Assembly (NCBI RefSeq): GCF_041146795.1
Contig: NC_135188.1
Location: forward strand, 2,299,919-2,363,918
Source: Maylandia zebra
Taxonomy: Eukaryota; Chordata; Actinopteri; Cichliformes; Cichlidae
Direction: 5' to 3'
DNA length: 64,000 bases
A program made the translations under genes and the position numbers. This document shows, piece by piece, positions 12,320 to 24,500 of this stretch. The notes under the pieces are model-generated. The model made no database searches and was not told where the DNA came from. It saw only the letters and a program-made list of their open reading frames with translations. Positions within the stretch are counted from its first letter, which is position 1; the number at the start of each line of letters is the position of its first letter.

Positions 12320-12598
12320 ATGGCTTCTGGTTCGCCGTCGTCCTCTCCGGACACCGCGACGGGCTCAGGTACGGATCCAGCCCGGCCCGACACAGGAGAG
12401 CCCCTCGGTGGAGCAGGCTCGGACTCGGATTCGGACTTGGGTTTGAGTAAATTTGACTGCAGCGCCATGGAGGTGGGGGACCGGCTGGAGGGAGAAGAGC
12501 TGGAGCGCGAGTTCGAGTCTGCCGCCGACCGCGTAAAAGACTTGATACAGACGGCCAGCAGGGACCAGCTGCTGTACCTGTACGCTCGCTATAAACAG
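12320..12598 (+). CDS. acbd6: acbd6 exon 1 (residues 1-93)
   Basis: Encodes the low-complexity acidic N-terminus (SDSDSD at 34-39) and the first helices of the acyl-CoA-binding domain, ending at YKQ before a gtgatt donor, phase 0. The N-terminal tail diverges from mammals; similarity begins near LEREFESAAD. Confidence 0.96.
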
Positions 12599-15500
12599 GT
12601 GATTGTACGATTAATGTCACTGTGCGTGTGTCGGCCACACTCGAGCCTTCAAGTAGTTGCACCACGCTGCTTTAGACGGGACACCCCCCACACGCCATGA
12701 ATCTCAGCATTTACGTGACTCCTCTGGTATTTAATCGAGTCAGGCTCACAACTGCAGGCGACATTAAATCAGATATGTAATGTGATTTTGTATCTATAGG
12801 TCAAAGTGGGGAAGTGCAATACACCAAAACCTGGTTTCTTTGACTTTGAAGGACAAAGAAAATGGTAAGTAGCCCAGATTTCACTTTGCACATATTTTAA
12901 AGCCTCATAGGTCAAGTAAGTCAATTCAATTCACTTTTACTTAAATGGCACCAGTCGCCTCATTGTAAGGCAAAGAACCTTCAATAATAAAAAGAAAAGT
13001 CCAACAATCAGACGACCCCCTACGAACGAGCACTTGGCAACACTGGAAAGGAAAAAGTCCCTGTTAAACAGGAACCTCTGGCAGAACCAGGCTCAGGGAT
13101 CCACGTTCAGATGCTTGATGAAGAAAAATGTTTCTGCTACTTAAAATAAACCACTATTCACAAACAGCCCATCCGCTTGCAAAGTATTAAAATGATTCCC
13201 CCAAAGTCAGTGAATCTAATATTTCTATTTTCATGTTTTAGTTCACGGCGTGTGAAAAGCTTTAACAGTGATTACTTTGGTAATTGTGATATCATAACAG
13301 GCAAGCCTGGAAGCAGCTTGGAGACATGGATCAGGAACAAGCAATGCAAGAGTATATTTCCTGTGTCAACATCTTAGACCCTGAAGGCAGCACGAAGGTA
13401 ATTCCTGAGAATTTATTTTTAATCCACATTTTGCTTCTAAACCGATGCAGAGGTGGGTTAATGTTGTGACTGTTGTGGAGGGTCACACCAGTAAGTTTAT
13501 AAAGAGATCAAATGAACATTTTTATTACAATGGATCTTATGATAACATAGATTATAAAACATTAATTATACATTTATAACAGTTCGTTTGCTTTCAGCTC
13601 AGCCTTTACTGCAACAGTTTTCTTTGTAGTAATAATTTGATTTTATGGAAGATGGTCCTTTAGTAGAGAATGTTGAATGTCAGTGTTGCCATTCATCATG
13701 CTCCTTATGACTTTTATGGTCTTGTTTTTGAATATATGTAGAAAGAGTTTCTGGTTCTCGTCACTTTACACATTTTCTGGTTATAGACTAATGTCTGTAA
13801 TTTCTCAGTCATCCAGGTCACGGTAGTCTGAAGTGTTTGAAAAGAAGGCAACTGAACTCTTTGCTTCTTGAAGATGTTTCCCCTCCCATCCAAGAGGCTT
13901 CTTCTGTTCTAAAACAAGAGATTTGAGAGTTTCAGGTGTCTGACCTCTAGACGAGGCTGCACTCTTGGAGGTAGTGATCCCGTGAGCCCAGGTGTGGAAA
14001 AAAAAGGCGTGGGTCATTGTCACCAGGGGTCAGTCACAGTGGACATAGATGGGCTCCTTTCTCAAATAATCTGTGAAAAATCTGAACATTGGCATCATTG
14101 AAGAGCGTCCTTTCCCCTTCAAGAGAAGGTGGACAGCTGCGTCTTGTCCTTATGAGGCGGCTTTCTTGTTGTGCCATGCGTCTGTGGAGTGTTGTTTCTC
14201 TTATGGTCCGAGCACTCCTCACATGGTACACTACGCTGTTTAGCTTGTGTTCGGGGGTGAACCAGGTTTGTCTGAGGGTGTTGCTGGATCAGAAGTGCAC
14301 TGTGATGTTTATGCATAGAGAAAATTCCGAGTTACCACATAAGGAACGACAGTGTCATTCTGTTTCTTCCTGGTTCTTGTCAATTTCTGACCTTATACAC
14401 CTGATAACAAATTCTGGAAATGTACATGAACTAAAACAGACCTTTAAAGGTAAGATGTCTGAAATTAGGCCAAAAAGGATGACAGATATAGAACAGAACC
14501 ATCTGTGAAGTACCCAGTGTTCACCAGGAGGTGTCACTGTCACATTGTCATTTTGTTGAAACCGTGTTGCTGCTCATTTTCTGCACATTTAGAAAGAAAA
14601 ATGAAAATTTTGCGCAGGTTTCCTCAGTGGCTGATATTTTGGAATAGTAATTATTTAAATGTTCATATTAAGGCTGTTGGGATGTGCTAATTTGTATAGT
14701 GACTGTTTACATCTCTACACACTCTTTTCTTAGCTGTGCCATAAACAGGTTGCTCTTTGGGACAACATTAGGTTTCAACACCAACCTTGGATGGTTTGCA
14801 GTAATGGAGTATAATCGTCATACTGATAAAACACTTATTTTTATACTTTGTTTTATAGATCATCTAAAAGTTGGAATGATAAAGTTTGTAGCAGCAGTGA
14901 GTGAGCACCAGTGTCACAGTTTAGTCACAAAGGGAAGTGTTTACACTCTCTGATAATCTATTAAAGTCACTGTTAGATATTGATATCTACAGATATATTA
15001 CATATCTTCTTTTAACAACAGTGTGTAAACATCTGCAAACTGAGGAGACCGGCTGCTGGACTTTAGGGAGAGGACGTTGTCCCATTCTTTCGTTCTGTTT
15101 GTTTGTTCGTTTGCTTTTTGGCTTCTTTTTTTTTTTTAAACAGTTCAGCAGTGAAGAGTGGACTAGAAAAAGGGGGAGAGCGAGCAGGGGAAGACTCTCA
15201 GCAAAGGGTCCCAGGTTGTGGTTGAAAGGCGTCTGCTCAGCTGGTGCACTTTGTCTCACTCGTGTCTGATATAAGATTCTAGCTGCTCAGCGGTCCTGGG
15301 TCTTTGTCATATTCTTCATCTCATGAAGCTCCAAATGTTTTCAGTTTGGGAAACATCTTGACTATAGGCAGGCCTCTTCAGCACCTGGACTCTTCTTAGA
15401 TCAGCATCATCTTCCAGAAATACGCACGGCCGTCCCTGAAAGAAGCTCATCTGGATGGGAGCTTCTAGATGAGCTTCTTTCAGCCTTTCCAGATGTTCAA

Positions 15501-18500
15501 AGCACTCATCAGTACTGAAATTCTGAAACGATCATGTTCCAGAGGCACAAATGCCCCCGTTACAATCACAGATGCAGGATTTTGGTCCTGCTCCTCTTTA
15601 GTCCAGAGGACAGCGTGTTCATGTTTTCCATAAAGTTTTGATCAATCTCACCACAAAACAGTTTTACACTTTGTTTCAGACAATTTTAAATGACCTTTGG
15701 CCCGGAGAAGACGGCTGGATCATGTTCACATGTTCTTCGTATGATAGAGCTCTGACCTGCGTTTGTGGATGACATGGTGAACATTTTAGTTCTTTTTTTT
15801 TTTTTTTTTTTTTTCCTTTTTTTTTTTTTCTTAAATGACATCAGAAACAGCAGTATGCGACATTACGTGATGGCAGAGCTTCAGTTCATCCTTTGTCATT
15901 TTTTTTTTTTTTTTTTTTTTTAATAAATAGGACAGGGGGAGTGAATGAGAGAGAGAAGGGGAGAGAAAGAAAGAAAACCAAAGGGGAGAAGAGACGGTGA
16001 GAAGGGGGGGGAAGAGAGACAAAAAAAAAAAAAAACAAAAAACTCCTGGGTCACCTGTATGGAGAAAAAAAACAAACAAACAAACAAACAAACAAAAACA
16101 AACAGAGGAGACAGCAAACAACAAAGAGCAACATAATAATAGAGAAAACAAAGCACCATACCATCACAATAAACTAGCTAGTCATAGATATCAGTATTTA
16201 CTAAGTAATAAACGATATTGTGCAGCACGCAAGATAGACAGCGCACAGTGTGCTTTGAGGCAGCAGCCAAGAAAGCTTTAGTCCGCGTCTGTGAATACCC
16301 ATGTGTGCATACCTGTGTGGATCAGCATGCTTGCATTCCAAAGGTTTCTCCATGTAATGATCTGCTAGGGAGTGTGGGGGGGCCACAGCCCCGTCCTCCA
16401 GGGTGTGAAGCGGGTATGGAGGAGATCAAAACTCCAGACATCCAGAGGCCCCCAGAACACAAGAGACCATGGAAGACCAACATTTTAGTTCTGTAACTGT
16501 TCATGAGCCCATGCAGTGACTTTAATGACAGACTCGTGCACCTGAAGGTCACAGGCATGCAATAAAATGTTCCTCCAGCTGTTTCTTTTAAATACTGCTC
16601 ACTTTTCCAGTCTTATGTTGCACTCCTCAAACTCTGAGACATGTTACTGCCATCTGATTCAAAATGAGCTCTTATTTTACACAAAATAGACGAATGTCTC
16701 AGTTTAAAAATGTCAATGTTTTCTATATTGGATTGTGACTAAAATATATGTTTGAGACTTGCAGATCGTTGATTCTGTTCTCATTTACACCGCATCATGA
16801 CTCTGGTTTGCCGTGTTCGTGATACACAGAGCACATGTGAACATGAGAGCGTGCACTCTTTACTCAGAGGGATGGGCACACAGTCACATATGCACAGCTA
16901 CAACTTGGCTGCAAAGCAAAGGAACACTGAAACATTCATTTTTAAAGGCAGTCTGTGCTTCTTGCTCTTTTCCCCCCATTTCCTCTCCCAGTCTTCCACT
17001 CACTTTGTTGCCCCCCACCCCCATCCATTCATTTGTGTCTCCCAAATAGCATCACTGTCAACCACGTATCCCATCCTGACACGTTTCTCTTCCACCAAGC
17101 TGTGGGGCAATACTCGCTGACTCTGCCCTAAGCCACACAATACCAGGGGTGGGCCCAGCAAAAGCACCGCTACCCTGCCTGTAAAGAACCTGATTCTATT
17201 AGTGTTAACAAAGCGCCATAGCATGGCAGCAGCTATTCTTTTGGAAGCACAGTTAAATGGTGTAAGTAGAAGTGCATAGACAGAGAAGCAGGGGAGAGAA
17301 TAATAGCCACAGTTTGACCTCTGTTCCTGTCTCAATTGTTGAGCAGACACTGCCTTTATATTGCATTATACTGCAGAGGAGCAGGGCCAGTGCATCAGCG
17401 AATATTCCGAGTTTCTGAAGTGAATTAGGTTGTCCCAAAAGTGCACGCACGGTTTTGCTTCGCTTGTCATGTTCTCCCCACTCTGCCTATTTTCTGAAAT
17501 CAGATTTGTGTGGGCTCTTTTGTGAGTCAAGGTTGGCCCACAAAGAATAGTCTGGGTAATAAAGTCTTGGCTGAGCTGAATGTAATGTGGGATCACATGA
17601 AAACAGAAGATTAACAATAGTCACAAAATTAAGACATGATGCATTTAAAACTATTGCACATTTTGTTGGCCATTTATTAGCAGTGAGGTCATGTCTGAAG
17701 CCCCCAAAGAGTCGTTTCAGATTTACACCATCTGAACTGTTTGCCAGCTTTAGTTTCTCAAAGATTAGAGGTAGGAGCCTGCTTTATAGAGAATCGATGG
17801 GCCCATCCCGCTGTCACTGGAGAAGAAACCCAAGGCTGGTAAACTAAGCTAGAGAAGGCTGGGTGCTTGGCAAAAGCTCTGACTGCACAACAGGTTTTTT
17901 TTGGAGGTTTATTGCCCCCCAAACAACATTTCTGTTGTTTTAAAAACACATTTGGGTCAGTTTTGTTGGACTTAGTGTGACCTTATGGCAACAATAGTAA
18001 CTTATTGGTATTCCTATCAGGGTGTCTGTAGCTCAGGACGCTGAGGAGCTCATCTATCAATTGGAAGGTTGATGGTGAGATTCCTGGATGCTCCAGTGTG
18101 CATGCCAAAGTATCCTTGGGAAAGATGCTGAACCCCAAGTTGCCCCAAGTCTCCGACGCATCCAATGCGATGGTTTGATGATACTGGCCTGCAGACATAC
18201 TCATCAAAAGTCTTACTCAGTGGCTGTCCCTTCCTTTGGGTTTCCACAAAGACGTCAGCAAGCATGGCAGCTTCAGCGGCTGTTTTAGGATTAGAACATT
18301 CCTAACTATTGTTCCTTAATTACTTCACTGCACTCTTTCACTTTTAGGCTGAATCCATTTCCCCACACAACTCCTTTACCCTCCCAGAAAGCTCCCCGAG
18401 GTTCTAATCAGGATAAATATGAAGGAAACTGAAAATGAAAGTTGATAAACATTCATATGAACTGAGGCACATTGGGGCCTTAACATTATAGGTAGACGAA

Positions 18501-21500
18501 TGAGGCAGAAGAACCAGTCTGAATGTGATCATGTCCAGGCAGCTGCAATTCTCCCAAAGGTAACAAGGAAATGCTCAATACCATCTTCAGTTTATGTTTG
18601 TAATATTGGCTCAGAAGAGTTACTGACCTGACTCTGAAGTTAACTTCTGGTGGGATGTAGCTGGACCTGTGACGGTGATCTCCGTCATCAGGAGCTTCCA
18701 GTGGGTCTGGGTCGGTCGACGTGCAAGTCTGCATTTCAGTGTTGCTGCTACATGCTGTCCCATGAAGGTTTGCAAGCTCCCAGCCAGTTCCTTCAGTTTT
18801 ATCTCTTTGATATCTTCTCCCTCATCATCAGCCATATTAGAAGCTCAGGTCTCCACATGCTTTTCACTAGCTGTGTGATCCTCACCTATTCTAGTCTCAT
18901 ATCTCCACAGTGCAAGTCTCAGAAGAAGTACAGGAAGGGAGTCAAAGTTAGAAAGAAAAAACTGGTTTGTTGAAAAAGGCCTGTGTCCTGAGGTGACTGA
19001 TCCCACCGCTGCTACCATACCTGAGGAACTGAGCTGGTTAAGCGTTGGGCTTTAATAATCACAAACAAACCAAACACTGAGCTGAGAGACAGCAGCTGGC
19101 TCATCAGCACAATTTAGACACGTGGGGAGAACAAACTCTGACACACTATCTAATATCAAAAAGCACAACAAAGAGTTAGTTTAATAGTTTAAATAACAGA
19201 AACCCCCCCCCGCCCCCTCCATGTGGCAACACTTGGTATGTCCCAATCAACATGTTCCAAAACACCTGTATTTAATTGGCTACTTTTCACAGCAGCTGTT
19301 TGGTACCAGCAGATCTCTGCCGCTGAACAGACCACCATCACTGGTAAAACAAGCAAAAAAGAAGTCAATTAAGATTTGTTGTAAATATGTAAGCACACCA
19401 ATGATAACTAAATGTCCTTCAGCAATACCAAATAAATGAGTGTGATGTAGGTGGTTAAATATGTGTTTGTGTATGTGCACCAAATATGCATGCTCTGGGT
19501 TTACTGCATTTATTGTTGTGTGGCTTCAGCCAGCACGTGTGGCCTTCACTGTTGATGTTGCATTTCTCACTGTTGTTACAGGAAAGACGAGGAGCGGAAA
19601 GGAGAACAGGCTTCGGTGCAGCAGTCAGTTCCCTATACCAAGAAGAGATGATCAGGTATCTGCATATCTCAGAAATGAAATCTACTGACATCCTAACACA
19701 AGCTTGAACAGACTCATCTTTTTCCTCCAATTGTGAATCGCCGCTTATTTAATGCTCAGGTCGGTCTAAGTCTGGCATTGTTGATGCAGTATTTGATTAT
19801 ATTCAACAGACCATAACTGCAGTTCAGGCCCAGAGACGTCATCCAGTTCTGATTTATGTTAATGAAACACATTCTCCATTTACTCTTGCCTGGCAGACCT
19901 GCTCAAGCTTAAAAAGCTCATCCTCATTTCAATGAAAAAGAGCTCTATTGGAGATGAAAATGAGATGTGTGATTCCTGCAGGTTTTCATCATAAATGGCT
20001 GCATGTGATTAGTATGCACGGTCTTGGGAAGAGGCGGGCTCCCCTTTTTAATTATGGATTTATTTTTTTCATTTTTTTGCGTCGGGGTGGGGGTGATGAA
20101 GACGACCTGGGTACAGCAGAGCGAGGAGGGTGAAGCAGGGTTCCCAGAACAGCGCTCCTCTTGGTGATATCCAATAGCAACGATGCCTCCCGTGGGAACC
20201 AGGAAGGCAAAAATCTGCACACTTGTGCACGCCTAAACATACAGTCTTCACTATACGTTGCTGCAGGTTTTCATCCAGGTCCTTGCACAACCTGCCAGAA
20301 CTGTCACACTCACTGCTCTGCTGCATTTCAATTTCCTTGTGCTCACACAGAAACACGCGGATCCTCTCCATACTAAACAGCTAAGCACCTGTTAACCAGA
20401 CAGTTAATTGCATTGCTCGCTGCTCATCTCGACTTTGGAGCGCGTGTGTGTTTGTAGACGTGTGTGGAGCGTGCATCGACAAAAGCAGGATTGATTAGCG
20501 ATATCCCTGGACTACTGAGCTGATCACTGTGTGATTGAGGAGCCTTTGAATGCTACACTTGTAATTCTCTCCCCCACCCTGAAAAAGGATTGGGATAAAC
20601 AATGGAGGCTTTGTTGTCCGAACGCTCTGCTGGAAGCCGAAGCTGAGTTATTCGAGTTTCTCATACTTCCGTGGAACTCGGCCTCGTCGACGGGATCGAC
20701 CAGGGCCCTGCAGGGAATGTGGTGACAGATTGTGTAGGTGTATGTGTGTGTTTGTTTGATGAATGGTGTGGCCATGGTGTTGATCAGTGAAGCTCAGGCC
20801 AGGTAGATGAGTGTTCTCCACCACTGTGACCAGTTTAGCCTGATGGATGAAGGACATATCTGCCAGTACACCAGACTGGACACACACATGTGAGCACGTA
20901 ACACTCTTACACACAAACACAAAACCATTGGTACCCCAGTGATGACAGAGTAGCCTGTGACCTTCCCAGCATGCTTTGCGGCGCTGTTGATGTCATGTCG
21001 TTTATAGGACCCACATTAATCATTAGTGTGTGTGTGTGTGTGTGTGTGTTTTCAGTGTTAATGGAAAGGATCAAAACGAAAAATTGTGTGCTTTCCTTCC
21101 TTCGTGAGCTTTTTTATTTACATTTTTAATAACCCCAATCTAACCCTTTAGCGATCTGCATGCGCACATGCAGGGTTCGCTTGTGCTTTATATATGTCAA
21201 GCAAGCCCCGTCGACCATCGACGAAAGACTGATGAGTCGCCCTATTGATTAGTTGCCGGGGGAGACGGATGGTGGCCACACATCAGGGACATTTGGGGTC
21301 AGCGTGGCCATCAGACAAGGAAGTAGGTGGAGCCCAGCTTGGTGTCTCATGAATAAACATAGCAGTGGTAATCAGGGCTATGCAAATGAATGTGCTCATA
21401 CATAACCTGTCTGTGATAAAAGTGTAATGAGTTATTCATAATTCACCAAAGGCTGATGAGAAGAGGGAGGTGATGGGAGGCAAGGGCACGAGAAAGGGAG

Positions 21501-24500
21501 GAAGAAAAGGAAGTGCAGAGGAGCATTAAAGAGCAAACTGCAGATACAACTTCCTTTGTGTTTTGCTGTGTCGGAGTGGGAACGAACTCGAAGCGTAGAT
21601 TGTGTTGATGGCAAGTGAGATTTATCTCCCTGATGTTTGCTGTGCAGGATCTTTAGTGTGTGCTGGATCTCTGGTATCAAGATTGTGATACTGTGGCTGT
21701 TTTCATACATTAACTGCAGCCTGGAATTTTAGGACGCCACAGAGGAGAGCACACATGTCAGAATCAGTCTGATTGGATGCTAAACGGTCTTTAGCTGCCC
21801 GATTTCATGGTAAAACGTGCGAAACCTGTCCGATAGTGAGGATGCTCAAAGAGAGGAGCTTTGTTTGCTAGGGTTGTCCTGTTTCCTGTGTGGTCGGTCC
21901 AGGCAGCTGCCTCGTTCTTTAAAACACTGAGCTCGTCATCTCCTCTGTGCCAAATGTGACAACTTTGAACGTAAAAATTGTTTCTGACACTCAAGTTGCT
22001 TTTGTGCTTGAATTCAACCAAATCTGCTTCACATTTCTAACAGAAGACTGCTTTGGTTGTATAAGACGATACCTGACTGGGTCTAACTCGGAGGCAGCTG
22101 TAGCTCAGGAGGTACAGCAGGTGAAATGTCCCAAAATGCCGTGTGTGTGCGCGCTCTGGGACTTTTGAGGCCCAGTGCAGCAGAGCACGCTGGCGTCGGA
22201 AACAGGAAGTGGGGGATTTGCCTTGGGGATGACTGACTGTGTGGGAGCGGTAAAGCGGCAGGTTTGCAGGGTTTCCTGTCGAACAATAGAGCACTAAATT
22301 GAATTAATCTGAATGGCCGGCATGGGCAGAGGAAAGGGAAGGCGTAAAGCTCTAAATGAGATTTTGCCCCTTCTCTCCCCCTCACCCAACGTCCCTCCTC
22401 CACCACTGCACCCTCTTCTCTCCCAGCATGCACTCCTGTCCCCAATGCCAAGAGGTGATTAGAGACACAGAGAGATAATTAGAGGTGGGATGGCTCTGTG
22501 TGCATGTGTCATACGCCGGTGCTCCCGAGGGATCTGGGACGCGTGGCTGCTGCTTTTCTATGAGAGATGTTATCTGTTACGTCTGTGGTTGCTTCACTAT
22601 GCTAGCTGCTACCATTACCACTAATGTGACAACGTGTTGCTTGTGTGGTGTACCTGCACTTTCCATTTTGAAGGACCGCATGATGAGCTACACAATCTGC
22701 TAATAAAAAGCTTTTTGCCCATGGACATAGTTTCAGTTCAATCTTCCCAAAAAATGAATGGATTTTGGTTTGTGGTGCTAAAGGGCAACATTTGTTTCCA
22801 GAAACCTGCCGAAATCTCAGTTAAAGTAAAACCATATTAATAATTATAAATATTATGGTAACTGATAGCTGTTCATTTCCCCCCCCCATGTTCTCAGGGA
22901 AGAGGATAAGAACATCTTTGACTACTGCAGAGACAATAACATCGAATACATCACCAACGCCATCACCTCCCAGAACGTGGACGTCAATATACGGGATGAA
23001 GAGGTATCTGCAAAGCTCAGTCACACTCCACTGGTTGCATGATTGACTTGACAAAGTGTTACTTGACAGAACTGTAGTTTTCATACATAATGCAGGAGGA
23101 CAGGCCTATAGTAGCAAATTAAAATCAGAGTCAGGAAGAACTTCATTGTATGGCTGACGTGTCTGTTGAATCTGCAACAGCTGCATGGCTCTGACCCCTT
23201 GTGTGGGAGGGGAAGGTAAAAGCGATCAGACCCGTATCATGAAAAATACAGGTCACCGGGGGAACAGCTCATGCAGCTCACGCAGCCGTCGTTACATAAT
23301 GGTTTCAGTGATCTGTGGCCACACGCGGGAATCGCTGCTCTGACTGAAATGCGTAAATTGTATGAGCGGCTATTAGCATCAGGAGGTGTTTTCTGGATTG
23401 ACCCTGAACTCCATTCATCTGTCCTTGATTGGTTAGCATCCAGGCCAAATGGCTCACTCCCAGCCTCTTTCATCACAGCCGCTATGCAGATAAACAGGCA
23501 GTCGGCTGGTGAGTTCACAGTCAAAGGCCAGATGGCTGAAGGACCTCAGTGAGAATGCTTTGTGTCCCCAGCCATTGTTGGCCTCTTAGCTGTAATTCAG
23601 CTTGCTGGACAGGAGAGGGCAGTAGTGAAGTTTTCTATTGGCGAGCAGCGATCATTTGCATCTGTGGCTCAGAGACAGAAAGGCGGTCTTCCCAGCACTC
23701 ACTGTTTGGGGCAGTGATCAAATACCCACCTGTGTTACACATTTCTAGTAGCAACCAACAAACAAAAGCTCTGCCTTAGAGCTCAGACTCTAAGGCAGAG
23801 AAATTTAAAAATGCATTAGAATGTGTGAGGCGAGCTCATCCTGTCAGCTGTTGGGACATGAATGTTCTCCCTTTCTGATAAAATTCAGTGAAAATTTATT
23901 ACTAGATAGAAAAATGCCCCCCTAGTTTTTATTTATGTAACGCGTTCAGATCATAGTTGAACCAAACCAACTGACAACTATTTACGGTTTGGATGAATAA
24001 ATGGCGATTACCCCAACAGATCACATGTGGTGTTTGTGCTTCAGTTCTGATCCAGAATATCTGTAGATGTAGAGCGGACTGCATTAAGAATGGCTTTGAA
24101 TATAATAAAAAAGCTCCATATTTAAAAGCTGCATCTGTGAACGTATTATAGTCGTGTTTATATAAAATAGGAAGTTTTTTTTTTTTTTCATCCAGCAGTA
24201 TTTATCTAAATTACAGTTGAGTCTGAGTCAGCATGTCGGGAATTGGAGAACTTTTTATGTGGCAACGGGGAGCTGAGAATGTAATTTATAGTTAGATTTT
24301 CACCACATTAAGAGGTAGTGTTACATTTGGAGATACTTGTAGTGTGAGCATGCTTCAGAGCATGTTTGAGTGGACAAAAGCTCTACTCTGCTCTCAACAA
24401 ATAACCAGCGTACAGCATATTTGTCTTCTAGGAAACACTAAAGGCTCCTTCACAATCTCTGCAGCTGAATCTCAATATCTTGTGTAGCTCTGTGTTAACT

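Larger units (their letters stand above)
15330..16800 (-). mobile_element. Diverged high-copy teleost repeat, split by a later insertion
   Basis: Two halves, about 15330-15779 and 16493-16800, read together as one old copy of a repeat common in acanthomorph genomes (words such as tttagtccagaggacagcgtg, cgtccctgaaagaagct and tcatgagcccatgcagtgac). It has no surviving frame. I believe the family is a non-autonomous DNA transposon but cannot name it reliably. Confidence 0.5.
13398..19581 (+). other. acbd6 intron 3 (6.2 kb), repeat-rich
   Basis: Contains a Penelope-like remnant, a diverged repeat split by a retroposon, and a tRNA-headed SINE-like copy (listed separately). The rest (14320-15290, 16800-18000, 18260-19560) shows no exon or clear structure. 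Confidence 0.8.

Noticed and set aside
12171..12665. 164-codon minus-strand open frame over acbd6 exon 1
   Set aside because: Shadow of the GC-rich first exon on the other strand; no recognisable domain, and the plus strand clearly encodes ACBD6.
22083..22130. tRNA-like word 'agctgtagctcaggaggtacagcagg'
   Set aside because: Resembles an A box, but no B box or cloverleaf follows; at most a scrap of a SINE.
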